A stretch of 64,000 nucleotides of DNA from Amoebophrya sp. A120 (GCA_905178155.1 CAJINV010000004.1:1998391-2062390), one strand, 5' to 3'. Shown: positions 1-11,784, counted from the stretch's first letter. Notes: a model not told the origin generated them from the letters alone. Numbers and translations: made by a program.

Positions 1-914
1 ACGTCCTTGCTCGTGCCGAAATTTTCGCCCAATAAAGCAGAAGTAGAGAGTTTTTCTCGCGCGGCGACAGCATTATTTGATTCATCATCGACGAGCATTT
101 CATGATCCTCTTGCGACGCGGTGGGGCGAGCGGGTGGCTCCAGCCGGTCTGCGTCTGGTTTTGGTTTCTTCACTTCCAGCTCTTCGGATTGAGGTTGTGG
201 TGCCAAATCTGCGGTAGTTCGGAGGACGCTCATTTTGTGGTCCACCACCGCTTCCTGTCCTCGCGAGTTATCCGTGCTGTTTCCCGTCTCGGTAAGTGGG
301 TTTCCGTGGTCACCTGCTGCTGCAGGACCTGCGGCTCCAGAAGCAGATTCCGATCGTTTCGGGGCCACCTGGAGAGGTGCCGAAGAGGTTGGGAACAACG
401 CTTCAACATTCGGTTCTACTTCGATCGGGTCGTCCAACGGAAAGACGATTCTGCCGAGCGGAAATTCCTCGCACACGCCGTCTTCGAGACGCACAAACAC
501 GGTGGCGCCGAACAGCTCGCGCCGTATCCGGCGGAAAAACGGCCCCCGCCGAGCGAAGTCATGTATGTACTTAAGTAGCGAACCTGCAATCCTATAAGCG
601 TCTCGCATGTGGACCCAGTTGCTGTTATGAAGCAACATCATTTTCGCATGCTATCAAGCTCGAATCAGGGTCCAAAGCGGCACCAAATTTGTGATGCGGC
701 TGCACTTGCTAAGCACGCTCACACTGCAAGCCTTGGTTTGTGTCATGCAGAACAGCCAAGCCTTGTTGATCTCTACAGCAGATTCTTTATCTTGACTTCA
801 GGGCGGGGACGTTTATACGCTGGATATGCTGCTCGCGATGGTCTTCCAGACTGCTGATCTTGCTGTCGTAGCTGAAATCGATACGGTCTGTGCGCGACAG
901 CAGTCCCGGGTGTC
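1..914 (-). CDS. Unrecognised protein, 3' part cut by window edge
   Basis: An open minus-strand frame runs from the window edge to about 651, is broken by an introner-like element at 652-826, and continues in frame at 827-914. A second element (915-1133) interrupts it upstream, so the 5' end lies further right and was not resolved. The visible protein has a conserved-looking block rich in aromatic and basic residues (NWVHMRDAYRIAGSLL, then FRRIRRELFGATVFVRLEDG) followed by an acidic, Pro/Ala-rich tail of low complexity. I recognise no domain. The even codon use and the frame restored across the element support a real gene; the C-terminus lies outside the window. Confidence 0.55.
652..826. mobile_element. 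Introner-like element, family B
   Basis: It begins TATC and ends GGATA; the right terminus (GGCGGGGACGTTTATACG) is the family B inverted repeat. TGC flanks both ends. Removing it rejoins the frame of the left-edge gene. Confidence 0.65.
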
Positions 915-1133
915 TATCCAAAAAAAATGCTACTTAAGTGGAGCGACTTTCTGTTGCAGGCGATACAAGATCGCTAAGCTTGTCATGCTAACTATGCGTC
1001 ATAGCCTAGCAGAATGCTGAATATGCGTTTCGTACGTGTTTTTACGTAGCTAGTACTACTATCTACACATGACAAATTTTTACTGTCATGCCAAAAGGAG
1101 ATTTCGAACATACGAATGAATTTTTCTCGGATA
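915..1133. mobile_element. Introner-like element
   Basis: The ends are TATCCAAAAAAAAT and, on the opposite strand, TATCCGAGAAAAAT. The flanking repeat is GTC. Internal GTCATGC and GACAAATTT words are shared with the other elements. Confidence 0.55.
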
Positions 1134-1375
1134 GTCTCTTTTCGCCGCATATTCGTTGGCAGAAACGATGTGCCCGAAAAGCCAGTCACCTGTTCAAAGT
1201 AGTTTTGACTTCACGACTTTGCTGATTTCTCAGATAAGCGAAATAACATACAATATTAAGTGTGGACTTGTAATACGAGAAGCAAAGCATACATTCTTTC
1301 CCGATCCGGAATATCACCATCAAATCAAGAAGGTATAATTGTCGTGCCAAGAACTCAGGTGAAAGAATGAGAACA

Positions 1376-4300
1376 TCATACAGATCCGACTTTGCGCTCA
1401 GCAATACTGCAGCTCAATAAAATACTTATATTTATACCACTGCTGCATGCTTCGACGCGTTTCCCCACGGCCAGCCACTTCGGGTCCTGCTCCGCCCGTG
1501 CCAAGTGCTCCTTGGCACGGTCGCGCTGCTGCTCCAGCCGCACCAGGGTCGACCCGCGCTTCTGCCGCACCTGGTGGGGGATGCGGGGGAACACGCATAT
1601 GGATTGTAAAAATGTCTGGGGCTGGAAGGTTGGGACTTGTAATGCTAGCTTTCCATACCTAGAAAATCTGTATTGCATAACGAACAAAAGTCGCAGCCTC
1701 TTTTGTCATGCAAAAACGCACTTTCTCATGCGGATTGAGAAAGCGTTTTGGGAAGTTGTCATGCCGGACTGCATTCGGAAGTGTTTTCATCATGCACATT
1801 TTAGCATCACAAGTTTCCCGACCCAGACATTTTTGCATTTCATAACGCAGTCTCCGTCACCGTACCGGTCCTCGAGAAAGAGCCGCTCGACGATCTCCCC
1901 CATAGTCAGGTGTTCGTGACGGCAGAACTTAACCTATGACAGTGCACAACCCCCCCTCCCACTCATTTGTCATGCAAAGTAACTCACCCTTTGCCTCTTG
2001 GCACTGTTTGCATGACAAGTTCTGGTAGCTACTTATACTCCAGTGCAAATTTGTCATGCAAAACCAGCATCCTTGCTGATGCTTGTATTGCCATTCATGC
2101 TGTACAAATGAGGGAGAGGGGGAGTTGTGCACTGTTGTATGACCTCCTGCCGGTCCAAAAAAAAGGACGAGTACCAGGCCCACTTGTATCCCACGAAAAA
2201 ACTGCTTCGCTGTGATTGATGACAATTTTGCAAGATCTGCATCACAAGTTTGTTAGACTCGACTACACAGAAAATTTGCCCCATGCGTGCTGGCTTGTTC
2301 CCAACGGAAATATCAAAGAAACGCTCTTAAAAATAGCCAATCGCTCTGTTGCAAGTGTAGCGAAAGACAAATAGCTAAGGGCTCCTTTGTGTTCCATTTT
2401 ATGCATCACAAGTTCACAATGCAACAGTTTTTTCTCGCGATAACATGCGCTCGTGGTCTAATACGAAGCGGATCAACACGAAACCCAGCAGCCGGGCGTA
2501 CGGGTATTCCAGCAAAAAAAAGCTGTGTTAGTGTAGCTCTCTTGGGGTGACAGCATGACAAATCAGCTCTGCGTGACGGAGGAAGCCTGTCATGCGCATC
2601 TAGTACGTGAAAACACGTATAAAACAGGACTTCATGGCCAGCTAGCATGCCAAGTGCAACTGTGTTGACAGGTTTCCATCACAGACTTACACCTACACAG
2701 TTTTTTTTTTTTGCGTAAGGGGTTCTCTGTGTTCAGCAGAATGTCCTTCAACTCCTCGCCCGTGGGCTTGAGCAAGAGCAGCCGCATATCCCAAGGAAAA
2801 AAGCTACCAGTATTATATCTTCACGGTCGTACATACGCCTACAATAAAGTAAATCAAATTTTATGTCTTCTGCATACTGACTGAACCAGCGTGCTGTGGT
2901 ATCGCCGATAACAGATTTGCGTTTATCTTTTCCTCGGGCGGCGTATTCATTTTTGCATGTAGCACTTCTTAATACAGATGCGATAAACTACACTTTTTCT
3001 CTACTCAGGGATACCTTAGCAGACAGGCCATGAAGCTGGAGGTCTCCGTGAACGAGTGGTGAAGGTACACATCGCAGTTGTCAAGCACCCGAACCGCCTT
3101 TCCCACCAGCCTGCCCACGGTGTCGCACTTCCCGTCCCGCGCCCCCCCGCCGGGGAGGTGCGCGGCCTCGCCCAACGTTGAAAGCCCGTTCTGCAGCTCG
3201 TGGAAAAAGGTCGACTTCTCGATCTGCCCCAGCACGAGCATCGGCAGGTTGAACGTCTTTTCGTTCGTGTAGGGCAGCTTCAGCAGTTGTTGATGATGTG
3301 CACTCATGTTGTAAGCGCCAGCAGCTGCCCCTCCTGCTCGTGCCAACGAAAGCATCTGCTGCGGATCGCCGCCCGCGGTCGGCAGGCCCCCGGCACCAGC
3401 AGCGCCGAGCATCACAAGATGACTGTGGTTTGGCTGAAAGGCGTGCAGTATCCCACAGAAAAAAGCAGGCAGGGCATATTTGTAATGCAAAAATGAATAC
3501 ACAGAAAAATCTGTCATGGGCGGCCCCATAGCGTGGGTTTGTGTGTTTATTTTTGCATTACAAATCTGACCTGCCTGCTTTTTTCTGTGTGATATGCAGC
3601 AGCTGGTGCCCGGAGGCAGAAGTGGTTGTACTCCTCGGTCCTGCTCCGGCGCCACCACTTTGCGCCTGCAGGATCCCTTGCGCGAGTGCGGCGCCCTGTT
3701 GTTGCAGCGCCTCCAGTTTGCTGTTGGTCTCCCGGGCGACCTCCTCGATCTGCAGGTTCGCTTGCTCCACGTCGGTGGCATACTTCAAGCAGAACTTGCA
3801 CTTTCTCGGCACCGGCTTGGTGTGCAGGTGGCACTTTTTCAGACTGTGGAGCGTTCTGCGTTTCTGGTCCTCCTGGTACTTCAGCAACTCCTGCTTTTTC
3901 GTCTCCATCATTCGCTTCTCCATGATCTTTTCCGGAATCGTCTTCGCCCCGATACTTGTTGTACTTGCCGCAGCTCCAGCCGGCGCCAGCAATACGTTGG
4001 TGGCCGAAGAAGTTGCCCCTCCTGCTCCTGCGACCCCCATGACCGGCCGCGCTGCTCCTGCGCCGGTCGTCGTGTTGGCCTGCTGTTGCATCAAAGCTGC
4101 TGCCACCGTGGAGGACGCTGTACTAGCAGTAGTACTAGTCGTCGCGCCGGCCAAGGCGCCGGGCATTAGCATCGCCCCGGGCGCGATTCCACCCATCAGC
4201 GGCACACTTCCCGCTTTCGCCTGCGCCTGCTGCACCAAATTTTGCGCGAGGAGAGGAGGCTGCTGTGCCAGCGTTGGTGCCTGTGCTGCTGCTGGTGGTC

Positions 4301-5051
4301 CTCCAGCACTTGGAACTACAGAAGCTGTGGATGCTGCACCAGTTGACGCTGATGGCGTAGCTGATGCCCCAGGAGCTAGATTGCCACCGGCGCTAGTAGA
4401 TGAAGTACCACTAGGCAAATTCTGCGGCACCGGCTGCTGTTGATGTCGTTCTACTCCTCCAGAGAGTTGCAGGTGCGTCTGCGCCGGCGGTGCTACTCCT
4501 GCGGCCCCTGCGGCGAAGGTGCGCAACTTCTGCTGCTGCTCCTGCAAGTTTCTTGCGGCGGCCAAGGAAAAGTTCATTTGCTGCTGCGCGGCCACCTGCT
4601 GCGCGGCGAAGTGCTGGAGCTGCTGTGCCTGGGCAGCGGCCAACATGGGATTGCTCGCTTGGGCAGCGGCCAGCATGGGATTGCTCGCCTGGGCCGCGGC
4701 CAGCATGGGATTGCTCGCCTGGGCGGCTGTCTGCATCATGGAAAAATTCGCGTTCGCTTGGGCCGCCAGCATGGGATTGCTCGCCATCAGATTGCGCTGC
4801 TGATTCAGCATCATTTGTTGCATCAACATCATTTGCTGCGCCCCGGAAGCAGGCGTCATCGGCGCCATCATCGGTGGAGGAGGACGGAAGGGCAACGCCG
4901 CTGTGGGAGGTGCGGATGCTCCGGCAAGATGTTGAGCTTGAGCCGTCATATTGTTATTATACAACGGTTGTGAAGCTCCTGCATTGGGTCCTGCTGCACC
5001 CGGCATTTGCGGCGCGCCTTGGTGCTGGTGGTGGTTCGCGTTACCACTCAT
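1376..5051 (-). CDS. Prp38-family pre-mRNA splicing factor (PRPF38B-like), Gln-rich N-terminus
   Basis: Exon blocks: 5051-3594, 3448-3015, 2803-2718, 2504-2443, 2186-2142, 1934-1845, 1597-1376. The intron 2804-3014 is canonical GT-AG; the other five are introner-like elements. The product is about 790 aa. The first ~350 residues are Gln/Ala/Met-rich with a 10-residue tandem repeat, followed by a coiled, Cys-containing segment (CHLHTKPVPRKCKFC). The Prp38 domain follows: an N-terminal block (NLPMLVLGQIEKSTFFHEL), then LLLLKPTGEELKDILL, ENPYARLLGFVLIRF, MGEIVERLFLEDRYGDGDC and FPRIPHQV. These match the order and spacing of PRPF38B. The family acts in spliceosome activation in the nucleus. The start is the first ATG of the Gln-rich exon; an upstream in-frame ATG at 5111 is an alternative. 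Confidence 0.88.
1598..1844. mobile_element. Introner-like element, family A
   Basis: The left end is TATGGATTGTAAAAATGTCT and the right end is its inverted counterpart (GACCCAGACATTTTTGCA). The ACGCA target repeat is perfect. It separates two Prp38 exons; excision gives GDC-VFPRIP in frame. Confidence 0.85.
1935..2141. mobile_element. Introner-like element, family F
   Basis: The termini carry GTGCACAACCCCCCCTCCC and its inverse GGGGGAGTTGTGCAC. An ACC repeat flanks the element. It lies inside the Prp38 domain. Confidence 0.8.
2187..2442. mobile_element. Introner-like element, family I
   Basis: It starts TATCCCACGAAAAAACTG and ends CAGTTTTTTCTCGCGATA, an imperfect inverted repeat. It separates ERM from YKWAWY in the Prp38 domain. 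Confidence 0.78.
2505..2717. mobile_element. Introner-like element, family I variant
   Basis: It starts TATTCCAGCAAAAAAAAGCT and ends in a T-rich inverse followed by GCGTA. A GGG repeat flanks it. Excision gives TENPYARLLGF, the conserved Prp38 core. Confidence 0.78.
3449..3593. mobile_element. Introner-like element, family E
   Basis: At 145 bp this is one of the shortest copies. TATCCCACAGAAAAAAGCAG and its inverse form long termini; the TGCAG target repeat is perfect. It lies between the Gln-rich and Prp38 portions of the gene. Confidence 0.87.
4637..4760 (-). repeat. In-frame 30-bp tandem repeat in the Prp38 gene
   Basis: About four imperfect 30-bp units encode the decapeptide ASNPMLAAAQ within the Gln/Ala-rich N-terminal region of the Prp38 protein. 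The plus strand shows repeated CATGGGATTGCTCGC. Confidence 0.85.
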
Positions 5052-5111
5052 TATTTTCAAGATGATTTCCCCCAAGGCGACTCCAGGTGGCACAGCTGTG
5101 CTACAGTACAA

Positions 5112-6568
5112 CTACGCTTCCCCGCGGCAGCCCAGGAAATCACAGAAACAAAGTCCCTTGCTTCTATTAAAGAATGTGCCCAAAAAATGATCCCTGCATC
5201 CTCCACCGCTGCTGCTCCCACGACGGTCTTCTGGCTGCGTCTTCACAACACGTCGGCGCGCTGGAGATGCCACTACACCGCTGGCTCATCTGCATCACTA
5301 GCTGCCGGCTTTCAGCACGTCCTGGCGAGTAAAACCTACGTGTGGCTAGTGGACGGTGCGGCTCGTCTTCATTTTGATGTACTACACACGTAAGTAACAC
5401 GTCGTTTCTTTTTTCAAGTCAGTGGTGATGGAGGTGTCGGTACAACTCGTCGGCTTGGACAGTACGGTTTCAAACCGCAACCCAAAGCCGATACAAGGAG
5501 AATAGATGATTTGCAGCAACTTAAAATACATCCGATACTCACGTTCCGCCGCTGTTGTAAATCGATCTTTTCCGCATGCGTACTAACACTTTGCTTGTAG
5601 TTGTTTTTAGACGTAGGAACAAAAAATAGGAGCGGCACTACCTAGTATAGCACTGACAACATCATCAGATCCTCTTGAACTTGATAAAACACTACAAACG
5701 CCCGTGGTGCGAAAGACTTCAAATTCTGTGTGCAAGATGAATCCTTGAAATTTCACATCCTTCCGAAGCAAGTAGAAAGTCGTGCGATTATAAAGCTATA
5801 GAGTAGTGAAGGGTGATTCTGCTTCTACTTTCTGCACAGGGCGATTTTTCAGAAACATCGCCCCCATCCAGGTAAACTGCAGGTAAAATGAAAATGATAC
5901 CAGACAGAGATCTCCATTGCGAAGGCACACATCATCATTTTTCTCGATTTTTCTTTTGTTTTGCGCATCACCATCAGCGTCGCCAACCGAAACGAGGAGG
6001 TCTTGTCGAACAAGCAACCACAAAGACGAGTGTGCCACTAGTATGAAAAAGAACTACCATGGAACAGGAACATCTTTTGTATCTGTCGTGCAAGTTTGCA
6101 CGCGGTCATTTTTCCTTCTGGTTGGGAGCGAAGACATGTACACCCACTTGACTTTCTTGCTAGGTCGCAAAATGAATGGAAAAAGAATTGCGGTTTCAAG
6201 TAGTAAGTTAGTGGATCGAATTGGAAAAAAATTCAGCTTACAAACCAAAATCTGCGGAGACTGTACAACTGCCTCGTGCATATTAACACTTTCATCATTG
6301 TATTGAGAGAAAAGCATCACGACAGCACCACTTACACACCTTTATTGCCCCTTTAGCAACACAGATTTGATCTGAGTGACTAGATCTACTGCAATACGAA
6401 GATTACACAAGAAGGCATGCATCAAGCGATGCTCCGGAGCATCTTCCGCATATAACGTAGCTTCGTTCTCTGTGTTGACCAAGTTTCTTCTGCATCACAA
6501 TCTTTGTGTGTAAACTAGAGGAAACACTTTCCTCTTCGTGTTTATTGCTCAGGAGATAACTGTCAATT
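5112..6568. other. Intergenic stretch, no gene supported
   Basis: This lies upstream of the Prp38 gene and downstream of the secreted-protein gene. Composition turns AT-rich after 5600. Only short, unrelated open frames occur; I see no RNA gene or repeat. Confidence 0.6.
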
Positions 6569-7695
6569 TTAACAGTATTCCACAGTGAAGCTCTCCACGA
6601 GGTTCCCCTGCGCCTGCGGAAGGTCGTAACACGTGCACGAGTCCGTTGATTTGACCGCGTTGTGTATCGTCGGTAAAAACGTCACCACGACCCCTAGCTA
6701 GAAGATTTGCAGCAAACTTGCATGCTCAGGATGTTTCTCACGCGGAGTCCCAAATCATCAAAAAATGAAAAACATTTTCTAATGGTATGATTTCGGAATT
6801 AAAGGTCCTGCAATCCAAATACATGTTTGTTATGCGGGATTTATAAGTACCAACGCACGACTACTTACAGTGGGCAGTATCCAAATTTGTCGCGCGGAGT
6901 TCGCAATAAAACCTCTGGATTTATGCAGCGAACAATTTCCCATCTTGACCATCTTCGAATCGTGGGGACGTTTTTACCCCAAGGTATTGTCCTGCTCGCA
7001 CCGCCGGATGCCGCCCAAAATCGCTCGTTGGTCCATGTCTGGCGTCGAGTAGTACCAGAAGGTACTTTGCCCGCAAATGGTCACCGAGTGCGTGTTGTGG
7101 ATGTAGGGCTGAAAGTCCTGGTAGAAAGCGTTTCCACCACTCGTAAACTCCGCGCCCCGGTCGTCGCAGTTCATCAGTTGGTGCAAATAGATTTTCTGCG
7201 TCGGCTATGCGTCGCAAATGCATCTAGGACGGGAGAAAGGTTGAATTTGTAACGCTGGTCGCACACTCCCAGAAAATCTGTAACAAGTACTTATTGCATA
7301 ACCCGCAAGCGCGCAGTTTCGTTTTTCATCGCAAAAACGCAGTTCGTCAGAGATATTAAGCACAGGTAAAAACTTGCGCTCCGTGGCTGCATCGGAAAAT
7401 GTTTCATCACCGTCCGTGCTTCAGCATCCAAACTTCCAGGTGGCCCAGACATATTTGCTATTGGTATCGGTAGCTCATTCGACTCTGACACCGGCGGATT
7501 TTCGGGCAGCTGGAAACTTTTCGTCAGCGCTGGTTCCTGCACAGGCTGCTTTGCGAGAAACGCAACGGCGCTCACATTCGTAGAAGTAAAGGAAAGCAAT
7601 ACCCCGACGAGCGCGGCGGAAAACAGACGACAAGATTGCCGAGCGCAGCCCAAAGACCACGTCTTCCACCGCGGTCGGTCCCCGCTACGCGCCAT
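6569..7695 (-). CDS. Small secreted Cys-containing protein, function unknown
   Basis: Exon blocks 7695-7473, 7205-6987 and 6663-6569 are separated by two introner-like elements; after excision the product is about 175 aa. The N-terminus has basic residues and then a hydrophobic run (LFSAALVGVLLSFTSTNVSA), consistent with a cleaved signal peptide. The mature part contains CDDRGAEFTSGGNAFYQDF, a Trp/Tyr/Cys-rich centre and a C-terminal STDSCTCYDLPQ ending VEYC. At least five Cys suggest disulphides. The TTGT target repeat of the second element rejoins the frame exactly (CEQDN-AVKST). I do not recognise the family; it could be a surface or secreted effector of a parasite, but that is inference. 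Confidence 0.72.
6664..6986. mobile_element. Introner-like element, family B
   Basis: The termini are GGTAAAAACGTCACCACGA and the inverse CGTGGGGACGTTTTTACC. A TTGT repeat flanks it. It lies in the secreted-protein gene. Confidence 0.82.
7206..7472. mobile_element. Introner-like element, family A, divergent
   Basis: The right end retains GGCCCAGACATATTTGC while the left end is decayed (GCAAATGCATCTAGGACGGG). Only GC is repeated at the flanks. It lies between exons 1 and 2 of the secreted-protein gene. Confidence 0.68.
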
Positions 7696-8100
7696 GGGTT
7701 TGCGTGGTGCTCAGAAAATCTTACACAACGAACGCATCGGTGATGGATCTAGTTGGTAGTGGTCGGTGCGCGTTTGAAGTTGTACCGGTTGAAAACCAAT
7801 GTCCTCTCCACGAGTTGTGTGCCGGAATGAAGCAGATCTCAAAGAACCACCAACGACGGTTGAAATTGAGACTACGTCGAAGAGGCGGCGCACAAGAATA
7901 AACAGCAGCAATCACGCAGTAGAACACGTTCCAAACGAGGGTCTGCGACCTGATGCAGCACGGTTGCTGCTCCACCTTGTCTTTCACAACAATACTTTTC
8001 TTCGAGGAGAAGTGAACAAATTTCATCGAAGATAGAGATCAGATCGGCACACGGTGTTTGAGCTGCAAACACACACAAATTTCCTCTCTTTCTTTGGTTT

Positions 8101-9113
8101 TTAGTCGTCTTCATCAAATTCATCAGCGTCCATGTGGAGCAGGTTCTTCTTTTTCGCCACGGCCTTGGGAGAACCAGATCGCTTCCGCTTTTTGCTCCCT
8201 TCTGCGCCTCCGTCCGCTTCTGGCATATCGCCCGTGCTGGCTCCAACTCCCGGTTGTCGTACAGAAGAAGCTTCGTCCACTTGCGCTTTCGCGGCTCCCC
8301 GTGGTGACGTTGCACCAACTGTTGTAGTCGCTGGCAGCAAGTCTCGTGCAGCAGTCGACCCTCCTGTCTGCCCGACCGCGCCACTGTCGTTGTGAAGTTC
8401 AGTCGCTCTCTTGTGATTCACTGCTGCTTTCTTGCCGTCGCTGGTATTCTTCTTACCAGGTGAAGCCGGCCTTGCCTTCGCCCCACCCGCAGGTGGTCGC
8501 ACTGCCGCTCCCGAGAGAGTGGCGGCGGACGGAAAGGGGACGTCTCCCTGCTCCATTTGCCGATCGCCCGTCGCCCGCTCAGCGAAGCCCTGATGATCCA
8601 GCGTGTGGGCAGCGGTCGTTGTAGTGCTGTTGGTCATATCTACGTTTGGAGTCGCTGTCTGCTGCGCCTGTCGCTGCTGCAATAGTTCCTCGCGCTGCCG
8701 TTTACGTCTTTCCGCCGCGTCGCGTAGCCGCTTCTTGTCGCGTAGCGACGTCTGCATCTCGTGCATCAGAAAGTTGTGGTACAGTAAACTGCCCTTGTTC
8801 AAGAACACCTTGTGGTCTAGGTCGCAAATGAAGAGCGTGTCCTCGGGGTGGAGGACTTCAAAATCCTCGATTATATGCTCCTGTCCGAATGCCGTGTAGG
8901 AACCTGAACATCGGATTACTGATATCGACAAATAGCAGTTTTTTCAGCGGTTTCATTCAATCGTGTCTCATTCAGGAAATCATGTAGAAAATTACCAGTC
9001 TTCACTGCTTCCGTGGCCGCATCGATACTGAGCAAATGAAATCCAGGAAGCGACCGTGCCCGACCTTGAATATGGAGTGCGCACGGGGACTTGCCGTACA
9101 CGGCTGGGATCAT
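8101..9113 (-). CDS. Charged protein with C-terminal Lys-rich and acidic tail, unknown function
   Basis: There are two exons. The 5' exon ends AAGACTG|GTAATTTT and the 3' exon begins after TGTTCAG; phases match and give VKTGSYTAFGQEHI. The first ATG of the 5' exon (9113) is preceded directly by an in-frame stop. An open frame at 9187-9384 could be a further 5' exon but phases did not fit. The N-terminal ~110 residues look globular (FEVLHPEDTLFICDLDHKVF, LLYHNFLMHEM), followed by an Arg/Glu/Gln coiled segment. A long low-complexity part follows, with a candidate nuclear signal (GSKKRKRSGSPK) and the acidic end DADEFDEDD. I recognise no domain; a nuclear protein is likely from composition alone. 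No introner-like element is present. Confidence 0.7.
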
Positions 9114-9384
9114 TCACGCGTGCAAATAAAACTTCTACCTACCGCATTATTTTCATTCTGCACTGGTGCAAAGAGCCGACAATGCTTCATACTAACGATT
9201 CTGGAGTGTCGGAACAACCCACTCTCTCTGACGCAGCCATGAGCGACAAATCCACGGAGGCACCAACATAATCCGGACAGATCGGTGCATGTTTGACTGG
9301 ACACATGGCTATCACTTCGTCCTTGTCCACCAGGGTGGCAATCTGGACGTTGGCAGCAGCAGCGCCAACACCTCCTTTCTTCAT

Positions 9385-10219
9385 TCTGATTTCGCCGCCA
9401 ACTTACTGGGTTTCGGTTTTAGGATTGGCTCTACGGAAAAACCGCAACTTTTCCAGTGCGCAAACCAGCTACGCCATGATATTAATTCCTCCTCGTGGAT
9501 TATCTATCGAGGCGGCGGTCGGCCGTAGGGGAGCGCATTCATTCTTGTACGAGGAGACGTATTCATTCATTGTGCGAGGATACTTTTTTTTAGACGCATT
9601 CATTCATTCGTTCATGACTTATTTCTATTTCATCGCAGATCTACAACCAGTTCTTCTATCTATCGATCTTAATGACCTGACGTCGATAGTAGTTGAATCA
9701 TGATCGCAACTGCGAGTAGTCGAAAACACTAGGAAAACCACACCTGCCAATACTTCAGTCACTATCACTGCGTGCAATGATCGCATAATAATCATATACA
9801 CACGATCATAATTGAGATCCTTCCTCATCTGATCGAGAGGTCGTGGGTGCACCAGATGCAAAGCTAGATTCCGGATCATGTTTGCACGCTACCATCGAAA
9901 ATAGCTCTCGTGATCAACAAATCCCAAAAGAAGAACTGTAGGTATGGCGCGAGTGATCTTATGATCCGATATGCAGCACTCAGTGTGCTCGGAACACTGA
10001 GGTTTCAGTAAAACAGCAGGAGATGTACTCCTCCTTGTCTGAAGTGCGGAGATTGTCGGAGCAGTATCGCATCGTAGAACGTACCTACGATGGAAATTTT
10101 TGTCACGACAAAATGCAAAGGCTTCAGCTTCAAGCACAAGTGGAAAGACCACTACGTGCGAGCGCCTTTGTCCCCACACTAGGGGACCTCATCGCTAGTT
10201 AGTCATGGACTGAACAAGC
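9385..10219. other. Intergenic stretch
   Basis: No supported gene. It holds scattered ATTC-type short repeats near 9525-9620 (CATTCATTCATTCG) and AT-rich sequence. Confidence 0.55.
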
Positions 10220-10303
10220 TTACTTCTTCTTCATGGCCATCATCTTGGACATCTTCTTCATCGGCTTCGCCGCCGCCTTCATGGACATCATCATCTTGGC
10301 CAT
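10220..10303 (-). CDS. 27-residue Met/Lys-rich basic peptide (leader-module copy)
   Basis: ATG at 10303 and TAA at 10220-10222 enclose 27 codons starting MAKMMMSMK and ending MAMKKK. It has the same leader as the first exons of the genes at 11785-12147 and 12689-13244, with the same codon choices (ATG, AAG, TCC), but stops after the leader. The positive charge and Met spacing resemble the tails of dinoflagellate chromatin proteins. It could be a real small protein or a decayed gene that lost its second exon; conservation of the stop position in the neighbouring copy favours a real product. Confidence 0.5.
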   Translation of the reverse strand: MAKMMMSMKAAAKPMKKMSKMMAMKKK

Positions 10304-10751
10304 TTTGAGGAAGATGTTTGTTGTTTTTCTAACGAAAACCAGCCCTACAATTGCAGTTGGAGAAAGCGGTCACAGAAGGTAGTGATAGGGACGCAAATTT
10401 TCTACAAACTGACTCGTGGCAGAGCTTCGCTACCATTTTCTCTCTTTACATCCGCATCGTTCGCGTCACTCATATCTTTTGCGTCACTCATGTCACATGA
10501 CGCTCGTTACTGAGGCGTGATGAACACCCAGGAGCACATACCACGAAGGGAAGCAGATACCTCCAAAGCTGTTTCGTTTATTGAGAGCAACCAGGTATTA
10601 GCCGTGTAGGCAACCTACAATAGGCAAAAAGTGGTGCTGTCACCAACCTCTAGCATTAGCTCAGACCGGCATGGATATACCACGACCAGGAGCGCTAGAG
10701 CACGCTACATTAGCGGCATTGTTCTTCGAAGAAAGATGTAGCTTGCGCCAC

Positions 10752-10844
10752 TTACTTCTTCTTCATGGCCATCATCTTCTTCATGGACATCTTCTTCATG
10801 ACCGGTGCCGGGGCGGCAGCCATCATCTTCATCATCTTGGCCAT
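10752..10844 (-). CDS. 30-residue Met/Lys-rich basic peptide (leader-module copy)
   Basis: ATG at 10844 and TAA at 10752-10754 enclose 30 codons: MAKMMKMMAAAPAPV then MKKMSMKKMMAMKKK. It ends in the same MAMKKK-stop as the copy at 10220-10303, 450 bp away on the same strand. A possible acceptor (TGTAG) lies about 35 bases upstream of the ATG, where a trans-spliced leader could join. No second exon is seen. Confidence 0.5.
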   Translation of the reverse strand: MAKMMKMMAAAPAPVMKKMSMKKMMAMKKK

Positions 10845-11784
10845 TGTGTTGGTGGTGTTTTTTGGAATAAATCCCTTTGTCCCTACAGTTTATTATGGTT
10901 CATCCCAGTTGTGATTCATGTTCCAAATGCCTTCGCGCATTTTACCGCTCAGGACGAATCTCTGCTTGTGATCATTTCACTTCTGTGTTGGTTTATCTCA
11001 CTTTGCGTTATCACTCATTCATGTCCAACAAAAGGTGTCTTTCATTTATCCTTATGTTTGACGCTCACCATTCTCTCTTCTGTGCATCATGTTTCGCGCA
11101 TATATTGACTGTTACATGTAACGTGCACAAGGGATTCTATGACACTAGCGACGAAGAACAACATCTATGCGAGGATCTTCTGCTGCGGCCACATACCTGC
11201 AGACACGCGCTGGTGCGTGAGCGACCTGCGTACTTAATCATCGGTCGCCACCGACTGGAATGGAATTCACACCACATCCAGGACGGGAAAACACGATCGA
11301 TTTTGGATTCCGAGTCACGTGATCCGCTGGGCCTCTTCGTACGAAGACGACCCTCAATACATCATTTTGGTTCCTGTCCTTTACGGACCTTCCTTTGCGG
11401 AGGGAGGAGACGTTGCGGTTGATGTAGGCGGCGACATCGCGTAGAGCAACGGGTCTACGAGAAGAATACCGCGTCGTATGAAGAACGAAATCGCGCTTCA
11501 ATCTGTGTAATGCGAATAGGTTGTTGCTCGTCCGCTTCACAGCTAACACGATCGCTCTTCTTAATGATGTCGGTTTTGACTTTCCCTCATTCAGGCACAT
11601 GTCGCATACTTGGTGTAACGCTTTGCGACCTGGCTCTCAACTCATGCAAATTCGATCCGCACTGTTTGAAGGCGTGATTACATTCTGATAGCAGGCGGAT
11701 TTCTTCTCAGCTGGCCAGCAAGATGCACATGAGCACGAATTTTCCGACAACGTTCATCTCATGGGTCATCGTCGTAAGGCACGC
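10845..11784. other. Intergenic stretch within the small basic gene cluster
   Basis: Open frames exist on both strands (10877-11422 plus, 11238-11600 minus) but overlap each other, lack recognisable motifs and are not supported as genes. Confidence 0.5.

Noticed and set aside
3541-4443. 300-codon open frame on the plus strand
   Set aside because: It is the antisense of the Gln/Ala-rich Prp38 exon; its Ala/Cys-rich composition is an artefact of the repeat on the other strand.
10877-11600. Overlapping long frames on both strands in the small basic gene cluster
   Set aside because: They overlap each other in opposite directions and neither shows domain motifs or similarity to its neighbours.
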